A stretch of DNA of 64,000 nt from the NCBI GenBank assembly GCA_964513215.1, contig CAZELU010000003.1, positions 1 through 64,000 of the forward strand, given 5' to 3'. Position 1 is the first letter of the stretch. The number at the start of each line of letters is the position of its first letter. Of the stretch, positions 32,623 to 42,140 are shown piece after piece. The DNA comes from Casp-actino8 sp964513215 (GTDB lineage Bacteria > Actinomycetota > Acidimicrobiia > Acidimicrobiales > Ilumatobacteraceae). The position numbers and the translations under genes are program-made. The notes under the pieces were generated by a model, which saw nothing but the letters and a program-made list of their open reading frames with translations, searched no databases and was not told where the DNA came from.

Positions 32623-33960
32623 ATGTTCGAACCGACCTTTGAGTCGTTGCGTACTCGTTCCGTGCCGCGTTGGTACGACGATGCGAAGTTCGGGCTGTTC
32701 GCCCACTGGACGGTCGGCTCGGTGCCGTCGTTCGCGCCCATGGGTCGCGATCCGTTCACGCTCGCGCGCGAAGAAGGCGAGGAGGTGGCGTTCAGTCACA
32801 CTCCGTACGCCGAGTGGTACTGGAACTCCATCAGCATTCCGGGCTCACCAGCCGAGACGTATCACCGTGAGGTGCTCGGCAACCCCGACTACTCCACCTT
32901 CGTCGACACCTTCTTGAATCGGGCCCAGGACTGGGACGCGTCACACTGGCGAGACGTCTTCAAGCGTTCGGGCGCCAAGTACTGCGTGTTTGTCACCAAG
33001 CATCACGACGGCGTGTTGTTGTGGCCATCCGATGTTCCGAATCCGCACCACGGCGAGAAGTGGCAGTCGAAACGCGACCTGGTGGGCGAGTGTGCCACGG
33101 CTGCTCGCGATGCCGGAATGCGATTCGGTGTGTATTACTCGGGCGGAATCGACTGGACGTTCCAGGGTCTCGGTATCAAGAGTTGGGCCACGTTGTTCGC
33201 CGCCATTCCACAGGACGACGCGTATCTCGAGTACGCCGACGCCCATTGGCGCGAACTCATCCAGCGCTACCAGCCCGATGTTCTCTGGAACGACATCGGT
33301 TACCCGAAGTTCGCGGACGGAGCCAATCCCCTCATCGCCGACTTCTACAACGGCAATCCTGACGGCGTCGTGAACGACCGCTTCGACATGCTCGGCGTGA
33401 TCCAGGGTCGTCATCACACCGACTTCACGACACCTGAATACACAACCCGGCCGATGGATGCGAACAAGAAGTTCGAAGTGTGTCGAGGTATCGGCACGAG
33501 CTTCGGCTACATGCAGTTCGAGGACGACAGCACGTACATGGCCACCGACGAGCTCATCACGATGCTCGTGAACATCGTGGCGGACGGCGGAAACCTGCTG
33601 CTCAACTTCGGGGCCATGCCCGGTGGATACATCCCGTGGGCACAGCAGATCCGGATCATCGGAATGGGTCAGTGGCTCGAGACCAATGGAGCCGCGATCT
33701 ACGGCAGTCGTCCGTACGAGCAGTCGACGCTCACCACCGACGAAGGGGCGACCGTTCGTCTCACCGCCGGCTCCGATGGTGCGGTGTACGCCATGGTGTG
33801 CGGCCGTCCGTCGAGTGCGACCGTGACCATCAGCGGACTGCCATCCGGCGACGTGAGTCTGCTGAGTTCACGTGGATCGGTCACGCGGCGTGGTGACACC
33901 GTGGTGCTGCCGGTGCGACCCGACGACACCCCGGTGTGGACGCTGCGTATCGCTCGTTGA
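32623..33960 (+). CDS. GH29 family alpha-L-fucosidase
   Basis: A 445-residue glycoside hydrolase family 29 enzyme. Asp224 in DVLWNDIGYP is the expected nucleophile. YDDAKFGLFAHWT, YCVFVTKHHDG and MRFGVYYSGGIDW are typical barrel segments. The C-terminal ~100 residues form a small beta domain. No signal peptide is seen, so it likely acts in the cytosol on imported oligosaccharides. The ATG at 32623 follows GAAGGGGGAAG. It converges with no gap on the GH3 gene, which is transcribed from the other side together with a sulfatase. Confidence 0.9.
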   Translation: MFEPTFESLRTRSVPRWYDDAKFGLFAHWTVGSVPSFAPMGRDPFTLAREEGEEVAFSHTPYAEWYWNSISIPGSPAETYHREVLGNPDYSTFVDTFLNRAQDWDASHWRDVFKRSGAKYCVFVTKHHDGVLLWPSDVPNPHHGEKWQSKRDLVGECATAARDAGMRFGVYYSGGIDWTFQGLGIKSWATLFAAIPQDDAYLEYADAHWRELIQRYQPDVLWNDIGYPKFADGANPLIADFYNGNPDGVVNDRFDMLGVIQGRHHTDFTTPEYTTRPMDANKKFEVCRGIGTSFGYMQFEDDSTYMATDELITMLVNIVADGGNLLLNFGAMPGGYIPWAQQIRIIGMGQWLETNGAAIYGSRPYEQSTLTTDEGATVRLTAGSDGAVYAMVCGRPSSATVTISGLPSGDVSLLSSRGSVTRRGDTVVLPVRPDDTPVWTLRIAR

Positions 33961-36498
33961 TCAACTCGTGATGGTGAGCAGCGCGGTGGCGTCGATGTGC
34001 CGTGACGACGACGCGACGCGAATCTCGTAGACACCCGGCTCGACTTTCCAGTCACCGGCCCGTCCGATCTCCACCGACGTACTGAGTCCGGTCGGATGCG
34101 GCCGGAGTGGGTTCGCGTAGGCGTCACCTGGATCCCAGTGGGCGAAGGCGCGCGGGCCGAGGGGGAGTTCGACCACCTGTGTCTCGCCTGGAGCGAGGTG
34201 CACCTTCGCGAAGGTCTTCAGTTCGTGCACCGGCCGTGTGATCGCCGACTTCGGAGGAGCCACGTAGATCTGCACCACGTGTGAACCGGCGCGTGAGCCG
34301 GTGTTGGTGACGGGAACTCGCAACGTCACAGAATCGCTACCAGTCATCTCGTAACGATCGAGTTCGGGCTCACCGACTCGGAACGTCGTGTACGAGAGAC
34401 CGAATCCGAAGGGGAATGCCACCGGGAGGTGTCGTGAGTCGTACCAGCGATGCCCGATGTACACGCCTTCGCCGTAGCGAATCTGGTGATGCTCACCGGG
34501 AAAGTTGCCGAAGGCCGGAGTGTGTTCGATTCGCACCGGGATGGTGGTCGGCAGTCGACCACCAGGCTCGGCGTCGCCGCTCAGAACCTCGGCCACGGCG
34601 GGCCCCATTTCCTGGCCACCGAACCACACCTGCATTACGGCGGGGACCGACTCGACCCACTCCATGTCGATGGGTGCTCCGGTGTTCACGAGGACCACCG
34701 TGCGTGGATTGGCAGCAGCCACGCGGCGAATCAGTTCGACCTGACGACCGGGCAAGTCGAGCGAATCGCGATCGTGTCCTTCGCTCTCCCATTCGTTGTT
34801 GGTTCCGACCACCACCAAGGCCACATCGGATGACCGAGCCAAATCGACGGCGGCCGCGATGGGGTCGGTGTCGTCGACGCGAGCCAGGCCGATCTGAGCT
34901 CCGTGGGCCCACTGACGTGACACGGCGTCGCATTCGAGTCGGAGCACGTGGACGCGGTCCTTGGTGAGACGAACGGTCGTGGCGATCTCCTCGCGGAACA
35001 GCCCGAAGAACCGATGGCCCGGGGGAGGCAACTCGGTTCCATCGATGATGCATTCGTCGTCGAGGAAGAGCCGACACGGGCTCGTCTCGGACACCGAGAT
35101 CGTGTAGTCGGCGGTGGCATCGACCTGCAGATGTCCGATGGCCGAGAAACTGAAGCCCGAGATCGGTACACCTTCTTCTTGGCGCGCAACTACGAGCACT
35201 CGTCCGTCCGCACGTTGGATGGTTGCGACGTCGCGACCTTTGTCGACGACGGTGACCGTGAATCCTTGTTCGCCGTTCGGCGACGTGACCATGTCGCCGG
35301 CGATGGTGGGGGTCGATCGATCGATCGAGCATCCGTGTTCGTGGTTCACTTCGACGCCTGTGAATCGCGATCGCAACGCTTCGATGATCGTGAGATGGGA
35401 ATGCGGCATGACCTCGGCCGAGCCGCCGCCCATGATGCGGGCCCGCGCGGCGTTCGGCCCGATGACCGCCAGACGGCGCAGCGATCGCGGATCGAGTGGT
35501 AGCAGTGGCGCGTCGTTCGCGACCTTCTCGTTACGCAGCAGAACCATCGATCCGGCCGACGCACGGCGTACCAGTGTTCGGTGCTCGTCGAGATCGATGG
35601 CCGTGGGTTCGGCCGGTTCGTCATCGAGTGCCCCCAGGCGGTCGAACACGGTGAGCAGCGTTCGGACCGCGCGGTCGACCTGTGCTTCGTCGACCCGACC
35701 GTCTCTCACCGCGTCCACGAGGTGTTTGCCGTAGTAGCGCGCGGGTGCGGGCATCTCGAGATCGAGGCCGGCCTCGGCGGCACCTTCGGTGGTGAATCCG
35801 GCGTACCAGTCGGTGATGACGAATCCTTCGAAACCCCATTCGCCGCGGAGCAGGTCGTTGAGCAACCAACGGTTCTCGGCGTTGTATCGACCATTGAGTC
35901 GGTTGTACGAGGTCATGATCCCGAGCGAGCCACCTTCTCGTACGGCGTACTCGAATGGCACGAGGTACACCTCGCGCAGAGTTCTTTCGTCGATGACGCT
36001 GTCGATGGTCATGCGCTCGAACTCGGCGTCGTTGCCGACGAAGTGCTTCACCGTCGTGGCCACACCGTTCGATTGCACCCCGCGGATATAGGCAGCGGCG
36101 AGTTTGCCACTCAGCAACGGGTCTTCCGAGTAGCACTCGAAGTTCCGACCGGCGAGTGGTGATCGATGCAAGTTGACGGTGGGAGCGAGCAGCACGCGCG
36201 CAGTCTTCGATCGTGCCTGATGTCCGACAGCGGCGCCGATTCGTTCGAGCAGTTCGACGTCGAACGTGGCACCGAGGGCCGATCCGCACGGCACGCAAAG
36301 TGACGCGCTTTGCTTGCCCAGACCCGGAGTGAACGGACCGCGGGCGCCGGCGGGTCCGTCCGTCACGATGACCGACGGGATTCCGACCCGCTCGATGTCG
36401 ACGGTCGACCAGAGTGACGCACCCGAGGTGAGTCGGGCTTTTTCGTCGAGCGTCATCTGCCCGATGAGGTGGTCGATGTCGTTCGGGGTTCGGCTCAT
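33961..36498 (-). CDS. GH3 family beta-glycosidase with PA14 insert
   Basis: An 845-residue glycoside hydrolase family 3 enzyme. The N-terminal barrel carries TDGPAGARG, KHFVGND and the nucleophile Asp230 in FVITDWYAG. The second domain contains VVVGTNNEWESEGHDR with the likely acid/base glutamate, and INTGAPIDM-like segments. A PA14-type carbohydrate-binding insert lies between (FSAIGHLQVDATADYTISVS; CRLFLDDECIIDG), and a fibronectin III-like domain closes the protein. No signal peptide. The ATG at 36498 overlaps the sulfatase stop (ATGA), so the pair is coupled. The sugar specificity is unknown. Confidence 0.92.
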   Translation of the reverse strand: MSRTPNDIDHLIGQMTLDEKARLTSGASLWSTVDIERVGIPSVIVTDGPAGARGPFTPGLGKQSASLCVPCGSALGATFDVELLERIGAAVGHQARSKTARVLLAPTVNLHRSPLAGRNFECYSEDPLLSGKLAAAYIRGVQSNGVATTVKHFVGNDAEFERMTIDSVIDERTLREVYLVPFEYAVREGGSLGIMTSYNRLNGRYNAENRWLLNDLLRGEWGFEGFVITDWYAGFTTEGAAEAGLDLEMPAPARYYGKHLVDAVRDGRVDEAQVDRAVRTLLTVFDRLGALDDEPAEPTAIDLDEHRTLVRRASAGSMVLLRNEKVANDAPLLPLDPRSLRRLAVIGPNAARARIMGGGSAEVMPHSHLTIIEALRSRFTGVEVNHEHGCSIDRSTPTIAGDMVTSPNGEQGFTVTVVDKGRDVATIQRADGRVLVVARQEEGVPISGFSFSAIGHLQVDATADYTISVSETSPCRLFLDDECIIDGTELPPPGHRFFGLFREEIATTVRLTKDRVHVLRLECDAVSRQWAHGAQIGLARVDDTDPIAAAVDLARSSDVALVVVGTNNEWESEGHDRDSLDLPGRQVELIRRVAAANPRTVVLVNTGAPIDMEWVESVPAVMQVWFGGQEMGPAVAEVLSGDAEPGGRLPTTIPVRIEHTPAFGNFPGEHHQIRYGEGVYIGHRWYDSRHLPVAFPFGFGLSYTTFRVGEPELDRYEMTGSDSVTLRVPVTNTGSRAGSHVVQIYVAPPKSAITRPVHELKTFAKVHLAPGETQVVELPLGPRAFAHWDPGDAYANPLRPHPTGLSTSVEIGRAGDWKVEPGVYEIRVASSSRHIDATALLTITS

Positions 36499-37982
36499 GC
36501 CGACGATCTTGGCATCTCCGAACGCCACGGAATTCCGTCGGGCCATCGCCCCACCCCACCGGCATCGACGAGGAGACCGGTGTGGGTGCGATCGCTGTGT
36601 GTGCTGCGCCACACGAGCATCTCCTGGGTCATGGTGAGAATTCGGGCCGGATCGGTGATGGGTGTTCGCCAGGTGGGATCGGTGGCGATGTCGAAGCACA
36701 GCCACGAGCCGTCACCGAACTGCACGTACGCGGTGTCAGCCGAGCGCCGCACGGTGAGATGTTGATTCTCGAGTCGACGATCCCAGGGCCACTGGTACTC
36801 ACCCCACGCGATGAGTGCGAAGCGCCAGTCGAATTCCCACGAGGCGGCGGTGCGCCACCACGGGGGTTCGGTTCCTTCGATGAACGGTGTGAGCGGCAGA
36901 CCGTCGCACTGCAGCGGGACGTCGAGGCCCCAGGTCTGTGCGAGCGTGGGCATCACGTCGACACTCTCGGTGAACGAATTGACGATGCGACCACCCGGAT
37001 GGCGTGGGTCGCGCCAGATGAGTGGAATGTGGTGGCTCTCCTCGAACCAACCCACTTTTTGAAGAAGTCCGTGATCGCCCAGCTGCTCACCGTGATCGGA
37101 CGTGATGACGACCACGGTGTCGTCCCAGCGTCCGCGGGCGCGCAGAGCGGCACACAAACGGCCCACTTCGTGATCGACCGCAGAGATCATTCCGAAGTAC
37201 TGCGCGCGAATGTTTCGCATGTCGATCGGATCGGTGGGCACCTTGACGATGTCGATGTTCATCAACACGTCGTGGAAAGGGTGGCGATCGTCGGCGGGTG
37301 CGATGGGATCGCCGCAATCGTCGGGTGAGTACATCGACGCGAATCGTCCTGGCGCCGAGTACGGCGGATGCGGTCGGAGATAACTGGCGTGCACGAACCA
37401 GGACTCGTCACCATGGGAGTCGATCCAGTCGATGACTCGATCGGTGGTGAACGATGCCATCGAGAGTTCTTCGGACCGCTCGTTCTCACTGTGCAGCATG
37501 GCGTCGTATCCCGCCGAGACATCGACACCGCGTTGGGCCAGGAAGTCGATCCAGGGTTGATGAGGAATGGCCAGATCGACGATGCATTCGAATCCGGGCA
37601 GGATGCCTTCGTACGACTGGAGGCGCGGATCGTCGGGACCGGTCGTCACGCGGGGATCGACGGCTTGATCGGTGTAGCCGAACAAAACCGGTCGCCGACC
37701 AGCGCGACGGGCGAGCAGTGCGACGTTGTCGAAGCGTGAATCGAGTGGTGTGCCATTGGCGACGACACGATGATTCATTTGGTACATGCCGGTGTACAAA
37801 CCAGCTCGGCCCGGCGCACATGGTGTGGATTGTGTGTAGTGCCGGGCGAAACGGACTCCCTCGGCAGCCAATGCATCGAGGTGAGGTGTGCGTACGAGTG
37901 GATGCCCGGCACACGACAGGGCATCACCTCGGAACTGATCGAGTGTGATGAAGAGAACGTTGGGCGCCGACGTCGACGTCAT
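36495..37982 (-). CDS. Type I sulfatase
   Basis: A 495-residue sulfatase. Cys55-Ala-Pro-Gly-Arg59 is the formylglycine motif, Asp15 in FITLDQFRGD is an N-terminal metal ligand, and ITSDHGEQLGDHG supplies further metal residues. No signal peptide is visible. The start is the ATG at 37982, 16 bases after the stop of the MBL hydrolase on the same strand. It is coupled to GH3 by a 4-base overlap and faces the GH29 fucosidase, which suggests removal of sulfate from a fucose-containing glycan before or during glycosidic cleavage. Confidence 0.92.
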   Translation of the reverse strand: MTSTSAPNVLFITLDQFRGDALSCAGHPLVRTPHLDALAAEGVRFARHYTQSTPCAPGRAGLYTGMYQMNHRVVANGTPLDSRFDNVALLARRAGRRPVLFGYTDQAVDPRVTTGPDDPRLQSYEGILPGFECIVDLAIPHQPWIDFLAQRGVDVSAGYDAMLHSENERSEELSMASFTTDRVIDWIDSHGDESWFVHASYLRPHPPYSAPGRFASMYSPDDCGDPIAPADDRHPFHDVLMNIDIVKVPTDPIDMRNIRAQYFGMISAVDHEVGRLCAALRARGRWDDTVVVITSDHGEQLGDHGLLQKVGWFEESHHIPLIWRDPRHPGGRIVNSFTESVDVMPTLAQTWGLDVPLQCDGLPLTPFIEGTEPPWWRTAASWEFDWRFALIAWGEYQWPWDRRLENQHLTVRRSADTAYVQFGDGSWLCFDIATDPTWRTPITDPARILTMTQEMLVWRSTHSDRTHTGLLVDAGGVGRWPDGIPWRSEMPRSSA

Positions 37983-37998
37983 GACCCGATTGTGTCAC

Positions 37999-39081
37999 TC
38001 AATCGGCGAGTACGTACTCGAACCGGTCGGTGTGTTCGATTCGGACGAATTCACCGGCGATTCGAAGGTGTTCGAGGTGGGCGAACGTCTCGCTGTCGGC
38101 CATCCCGCCCAAGGCGCGCGGGGAGAACAGGTGGGTGGACATTTCCATCACCGTGGCCGGGCGGTCGAGTTCGGCGGCGGCGTCACGGAGTTTCTGGAGT
38201 CGACCTTCGTGGTGTTCTTTGATGGCCCTGGCTCGGCCGGCCAGATCGGTGAACGGATTGCCGTGAGCGGGCAGCGCGGTGGTGACTTGCGATCCGAATT
38301 CGGCCACTTTGTCGAGAGATTGGAAGAACTTCTTGAGGGGATCGCGAGTGCCGATGAGACCACTGATGTGCGGAGTGATGGTGGGAAGTACGTGGTCGCC
38401 GCAGAGCATGAGTCCGTGCTCGGGATCGAAGAGGCACAAGTGATCGTCGGTGTGGCCGGGCGTGTGCAACGCGATCCATTCGCGACGGGCGAAGCGGATG
38501 TGTTCACTGTCGTCGAGACGAACCGTCGGCTTCGGTGTCTTGATGAGGCCCGGTACTCGGCGCGCCACCGCGTAGCGCATCTTGCGTTGCCACGGAATGT
38601 CGTATCCGGGCCCACCCCACGGAGTGGCATCCCACGGTCGGCGCTGCACCGGAATGTCGGCGGCATCCTCGACGTCGATGTCGGGCGCTTCGGTCGGGTC
38701 CCAGAACATCCGGAACCGCGCACTCGTGATGATCTCGCTACCGGTCTCTTTCTGGAGCCAGTACGCACCGCCGTAGTGGTCGGGGTGACTGTGCGTGACC
38801 ACGATCGAATGCACTCGCTTGAGTGGAACTCCGGCCAAGCCCAAGCGATGGGTGATGGCTTTGTAGTTGGCGGGGGTGGCGAGACCCGGATCGACCACGG
38901 TGACGCCACGGTCGTCCTCGAGGACGTACATGTTGACGTGTCCGAGTCCGGGCATGTCGATGGGCAACTGGGTACGCAGGACTCCGGGTGCGATCTCGTC
39001 GATCTGCTCGGTGGCCGGCAACTGCTCCTGCTTGGGTGGTCGTGGAGCCGACGGCTGGGTGTGGGAGTGGGCCTCGGTCAC
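37999..39081 (-). CDS. MBL fold metallo-hydrolase
   Basis: A 360-residue metallo-beta-lactamase fold hydrolase. The metal motif is VVTHSHPDHYGG (HxHxDH), and further ligands are in HTPGHTDDH and LCGDHVLP. The C-terminal region (ALPAHGNPF, then a helical part) is typical of the glyoxalase II / LACTB2-like group. The start is the GTG at 39081, overlapping the oligoribonuclease stop by four bases (GTGA). A thioester or nucleotide substrate is possible; context with orn does not settle it. Confidence 0.86.
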   Translation of the reverse strand: MTEAHSHTQPSAPRPPKQEQLPATEQIDEIAPGVLRTQLPIDMPGLGHVNMYVLEDDRGVTVVDPGLATPANYKAITHRLGLAGVPLKRVHSIVVTHSHPDHYGGAYWLQKETGSEIITSARFRMFWDPTEAPDIDVEDAADIPVQRRPWDATPWGGPGYDIPWQRKMRYAVARRVPGLIKTPKPTVRLDDSEHIRFARREWIALHTPGHTDDHLCLFDPEHGLMLCGDHVLPTITPHISGLIGTRDPLKKFFQSLDKVAEFGSQVTTALPAHGNPFTDLAGRARAIKEHHEGRLQKLRDAAAELDRPATVMEMSTHLFSPRALGGMADSETFAHLEHLRIAGEFVRIEHTDRFEYVLAD

Positions 39082-39653
39082 GGGGACGAGGGTACTGGTG
39101 AGCCTTCGCCGGCGACGAATACTCGCTCGCGATAGAAGCGGAGCTCTTCGATGCTTTGACGCACGTCGTCGAGCGCTCGGTGGGTTCCGGCCTTGAAGGG
39201 TCGAACGTTGTCGGTTCCGGGGTACCAGCGCTTCACGAGTTCTTTGATGGAACTCACGTCGACCGAGCGGTAGTGCAAGTAGTTCTCGATGTCGGGGAGA
39301 TACTTGGCCAGGAAGCGACGATCGGTTCCGATGGAATTGCCGCACAGCGGCACGGTGCGCGGCTCGGGGACGTGCGATTTGATGAACTCGAGTGTGAGTC
39401 GGCCGGCTTCTTCGAGAGTGAGCGTGGACGCCTTCATGAGTTCGAGCAGTCCGGACTTGGTGTGCATGTCGATCACGAAAGGATCCATGGCGGCCAGGAC
39501 GTCGGGTGGTGCCGGAACGACCAGGTCGGGACCTTCGGCGACGATGTTCAGTTGATCGTCGGTGACGATGGTGGCGATTTCGACGATGACCTCTTTGGCG
39601 GGGTCGAGCCCCGTCATCTCGAGATCCATCCACACCAGCACGTCGGAGACCAT
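39078..39653 (-). CDS. orn: Oligoribonuclease
   Basis: A 191-residue DEDDh exonuclease that degrades short oligoribonucleotides, including pGpG from cyclic di-GMP turnover (family knowledge). LVWMDLEMTGLDP holds the first Asp-Glu, LCGNSIGTDRRFL the middle Asp, and HRALDDVRQSI the final His/Asp. The start is the ATG at 39653, which gives the standard N-terminus; an open frame upstream is antisense to dut. It begins a minus-strand run with the MBL hydrolase, sulfatase and GH3 genes, and is divergent from dut (57 bases). Confidence 0.93.
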   Translation of the reverse strand: MVSDVLVWMDLEMTGLDPAKEVIVEIATIVTDDQLNIVAEGPDLVVPAPPDVLAAMDPFVIDMHTKSGLLELMKASTLTLEEAGRLTLEFIKSHVPEPRTVPLCGNSIGTDRRFLAKYLPDIENYLHYRSVDVSSIKELVKRWYPGTDNVRPFKAGTHRALDDVRQSIEELRFYRERVFVAGEGSPVPSSP

Positions 39654-39710
39654 AGGCCATCCATGTGGCGCGGATCGAAGGCCGCCGGCGACACCGCCTA
39701 TCGTCGAAGC

Positions 39711-40166
39711 GTGTCCGAAGCGTCCTGGCCCCGCGTGACCGTTCCGGTCGTTCGTCTCGACGCCGACCTTCCGCTGCCCACCTACGCACATGCGGGCGAT
39801 GCCGGACTCGACTTGTTGGCTCGCGAGGATGCGCTCGTCAGAGCTGGTGGTGGTCGGGTCCTGGTTCCGACCGGAATCGCTCTGGCTCTACCGCGTGGTA
39901 CGGCGGCATTCGTTCTGCCTCGCAGCGGTTTGGCCCTGAAGCACGGGTTGACGGTCGTGAACAGTCCCGGACTCATCGACTGCGCGTACCGAGGCGAGAT
40001 CAAGGTGGTGTTGCTCAACACCGATCCGACCGACGACTATCACGTGCGTCGGGGTGATCGCATCGCACAACTCGTGGTGCAAACGGTTCTGGAAGTGCAG
40101 TGGAGCCAAGTCGAGTCGCTCGATGGCGACGATCGCGGCGGCGGGTTCGGTCACTCCGGCCGCTAG
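39711..40166 (+). CDS. dut: dUTP diphosphatase
   Basis: A 151-residue trimeric-type dUTPase that converts dUTP to dUMP. Motif 1 is AGDAGLDLLA, motif 2 VLPRSGLALKHG, motif 3 GLIDCAYRGEIKV, motif 4 RGDRIAQLVVQ and motif 5 GGGFGHSGR. All five motifs are present, so the enzyme should be active. The start is taken as the GTG at 39711, which gives a family-like length; an ATG at 39664 is also in frame. The 3' end overlaps the converging PlsC gene by four bases. Confidence 0.94.
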   Translation: MSEASWPRVTVPVVRLDADLPLPTYAHAGDAGLDLLAREDALVRAGGGRVLVPTGIALALPRGTAAFVLPRSGLALKHGLTVVNSPGLIDCAYRGEIKVVLLNTDPTDDYHVRRGDRIAQLVVQTVLEVQWSQVESLDGDDRGGGFGHSGR

Positions 40167-40903
40167 GCGGCGGCTGACATCTCGTCGAGTTCGCGCGCGA
40201 TCAGAGCCCGAACGTCGTCACGCAACTTCGGCATGTCGTCGATCGTCATTCCTTCGGTGGAAATCGGATCGAGGACTCGAACCACCGCGTTCGAGTCGCC
40301 CAGTCGCCAGTCGTGCTTACGCAGAGCCGTGCGTGTTCCGTGGACGACGAGCGGCAGGATCGGAACGCCGGCGTCGATTGCGAGGCGGAACGCACCGTCC
40401 TTGAATGCTCCGAGCGATCCGTCGGCCGAACGCGTGCCTTCGGGGAAGATCATCACCGACACCTTCTTGCGAAGTCGGTCGTGGCAGGCCGCAATGGCTG
40501 CGGCACCACTCGCACGATCGCCGCGCACCAACCGGATGTCGCCGGCCATCCGCATCATCCATCCCACCAACGGAATCTTGAAGATCGACTCCTTCGACAT
40601 CCACTTCATCTCGATGGGCAGATGGCTGATGAGAAGGATGTCGACGAAACTCTCGTGGTTGGCCACCACGACGTAGGGGCGACGCTTGTCGGGTGGCAAT
40701 TGTCCGCTGGTGCGGAACTTCCACATCGGTGTGAGCGCCTGATGCACCACGGTGAGTTTGCGGAACAAGTAGCCGGCTGCGTAGTGGCCCTTGTCGAAGG
40801 GAAGCGTGACCAGCCAGGTGACGAAGACCAGCGGCGTCCAGACGATGATGACGATCACGAGGACCGCCCAACTCCAGACGCTGAGGACGCTTCTTCTGAT
40901 CAC
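40163..40903 (-). CDS. plsC: 1-acyl-sn-glycerol-3-phosphate acyltransferase
   Basis: A 246-residue membrane acyltransferase that makes phosphatidic acid. An N-terminal hydrophobic segment (WSWAVLVIVIIVWTPLVFVTW) precedes the catalytic NHESFVDIL (HxxxxD) and IFPEGTRS motifs. The start is the GTG at 40903 with GAGGAT just upstream; an open frame continues 13 codons further. It is divergent from cytidine deaminase (61 bases) and converges on dut. A different, longer acyltransferase lies at 23370-24362; this one is the better candidate for the housekeeping PlsC. Confidence 0.88.
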   Translation of the reverse strand: MIRRSVLSVWSWAVLVIVIIVWTPLVFVTWLVTLPFDKGHYAAGYLFRKLTVVHQALTPMWKFRTSGQLPPDKRRPYVVVANHESFVDILLISHLPIEMKWMSKESIFKIPLVGWMMRMAGDIRLVRGDRASGAAAIAACHDRLRKKVSVMIFPEGTRSADGSLGAFKDGAFRLAIDAGVPILPLVVHGTRTALRKHDWRLGDSNAVVRVLDPISTEGMTIDDMPKLRDDVRALIARELDEMSAAA

Positions 40904-40964
40904 GCGCCATCCTCGCACACCGGGTCGACACCACACCGCCACACGGCGTCGTAAGTTGTGGTCC

Positions 40965-41402
40965 GTGAGCGAGAACTGGCCTTATCCACCCGAACATCGC
41001 GTCGCCGAACTGTTCGCCGCCGCCAAACGTGTACAGGAGCAGGCCTACGCTCCGTACTCGCATTTCCTCGTCGGCGCCGCCATCTTGTCGTCGTCGGGTC
41101 GAATTCACGTGGGCTGCAATGTCGAGAACGCGGCATACCCCGTCGGCACGTGCGCCGAGGCGGGAGCGATCGCCGCGATGTGCGCTGCTGGTGATCGCGA
41201 CATCGCCGTGCTCGTCACCATCTGCGACAGTGTCGACGTGGGTACGTGTTGCGGCGGTTGCCGCCAGCGAGTTCGCGAGTTCGCTCGTCCGTCCACGCCG
41301 ATCTACGCGTGCGGCCCGGATGGTGTGCGCGCGACGTTCACGATGGAATCGCTTCTTCCCACTTCGTTCGGACCCGAGAACTTGAGTGGTTTCGTGTCGT
41401 GA
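40965..41402 (+). CDS. cdd: Cytidine deaminase
   Basis: A 145-residue tetrameric-type cytidine deaminase. AYAPYSHFLVGAAI is the N-terminal signature, GCNVENAAYPVGTCAEAGAI holds the first zinc cysteine and catalytic glutamate, and GTCCGGCRQ gives the other two zinc cysteines. It deaminates (deoxy)cytidine to (deoxy)uridine. The start is the GTG at 40965. Its stop overlaps the start of deoC (GTGA at 41399-41402), giving a coupled pair for pyrimidine deoxynucleoside salvage. Confidence 0.93.
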   Translation: MSENWPYPPEHRVAELFAAAKRVQEQAYAPYSHFLVGAAILSSSGRIHVGCNVENAAYPVGTCAEAGAIAAMCAAGDRDIAVLVTICDSVDVGTCCGGCRQRVREFARPSTPIYACGPDGVRATFTMESLLPTSFGPENLSGFVS

Positions 41403-42136
41403 CCTCCGATCGTGAGGTCGCGCAGCGAGCACTCGACTGTCTCGATCTGACGAATCTCGACGACCGGTGCACTCGAGACGACGTGGTCCGTTTGTGCGAG
41501 CGGGCAACGACGCCTTTCGGACATGTCGCAGCCGTCTGCGTGTGGCCGCGTTTCGTGGCCACGGCGTCGGAGTGTTTGGCCGGTCGTGGGGTCGCCATCG
41601 CAACAGTGGTCAATTTTCCGTCGGGTGACGAACCGCTCGGTGACGTGGTCGACATGACGCGGGCGTCGCTCGCTGACGGTGCCAACGAGATCGATCTCGT
41701 TCTTCCGTACACGTCGTTCATTCGTGGCGACACTGCTCGTGCGAGTGAGTACGTGTCGACGGTGCGTGGTGTCGTGCCGTCCGAGTGTCACCTCAAGGTG
41801 ATCCTCGAAACCGGTGAAATCGGCGACGTCGATCTCATCCAGTCAGCGGCTCGACTGGCGATCGCTGCTGGCGCCGACTTCGTCAAGACGTCCACGGGCA
41901 AGACGACCACCTCGGCCACGCCCGATGCGGTCCGCGCCATGCTCGATGTGATTCGGAACAGTGACGCAACCGTCGGGATCAAGCCGTCGGGCGGCATTCG
42001 CACGATTGCTGACGCTCGGTTGTACCTCGGGCTCGCCGACGAGATCATGGGCCCCGCCTGGGCCACGCCTCAGACGTTCCGTTTCGGTGCGAGCGGACTA
42101 CTCGATGCGATCCTCGCGACGCTCGGCGTAACCTGA
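41399..42136 (+). CDS. deoC: Deoxyribose-phosphate aldolase
   Basis: A 245-residue class I aldolase that splits 2-deoxyribose-5-phosphate into glyceraldehyde-3-phosphate and acetaldehyde. The Schiff-base lysine is in FVKTSTGKTT, the second lysine in VGIKPSGGIRT, and VVNFPSGDE and NEIDLVLPY are further signatures. The start is the GTG at 41399 within the cdd stop. The next gene, an aminotransferase, begins four bases after the stop. No deoA, deoB or deoD is seen nearby. Confidence 0.94.
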   Translation: MTSDREVAQRALDCLDLTNLDDRCTRDDVVRLCERATTPFGHVAAVCVWPRFVATASECLAGRGVAIATVVNFPSGDEPLGDVVDMTRASLADGANEIDLVLPYTSFIRGDTARASEYVSTVRGVVPSECHLKVILETGEIGDVDLIQSAARLAIAAGADFVKTSTGKTTTSATPDAVRAMLDVIRNSDATVGIKPSGGIRTIADARLYLGLADEIMGPAWATPQTFRFGASGLLDAILATLGVT

Positions 42137-42140
42137 CCTC

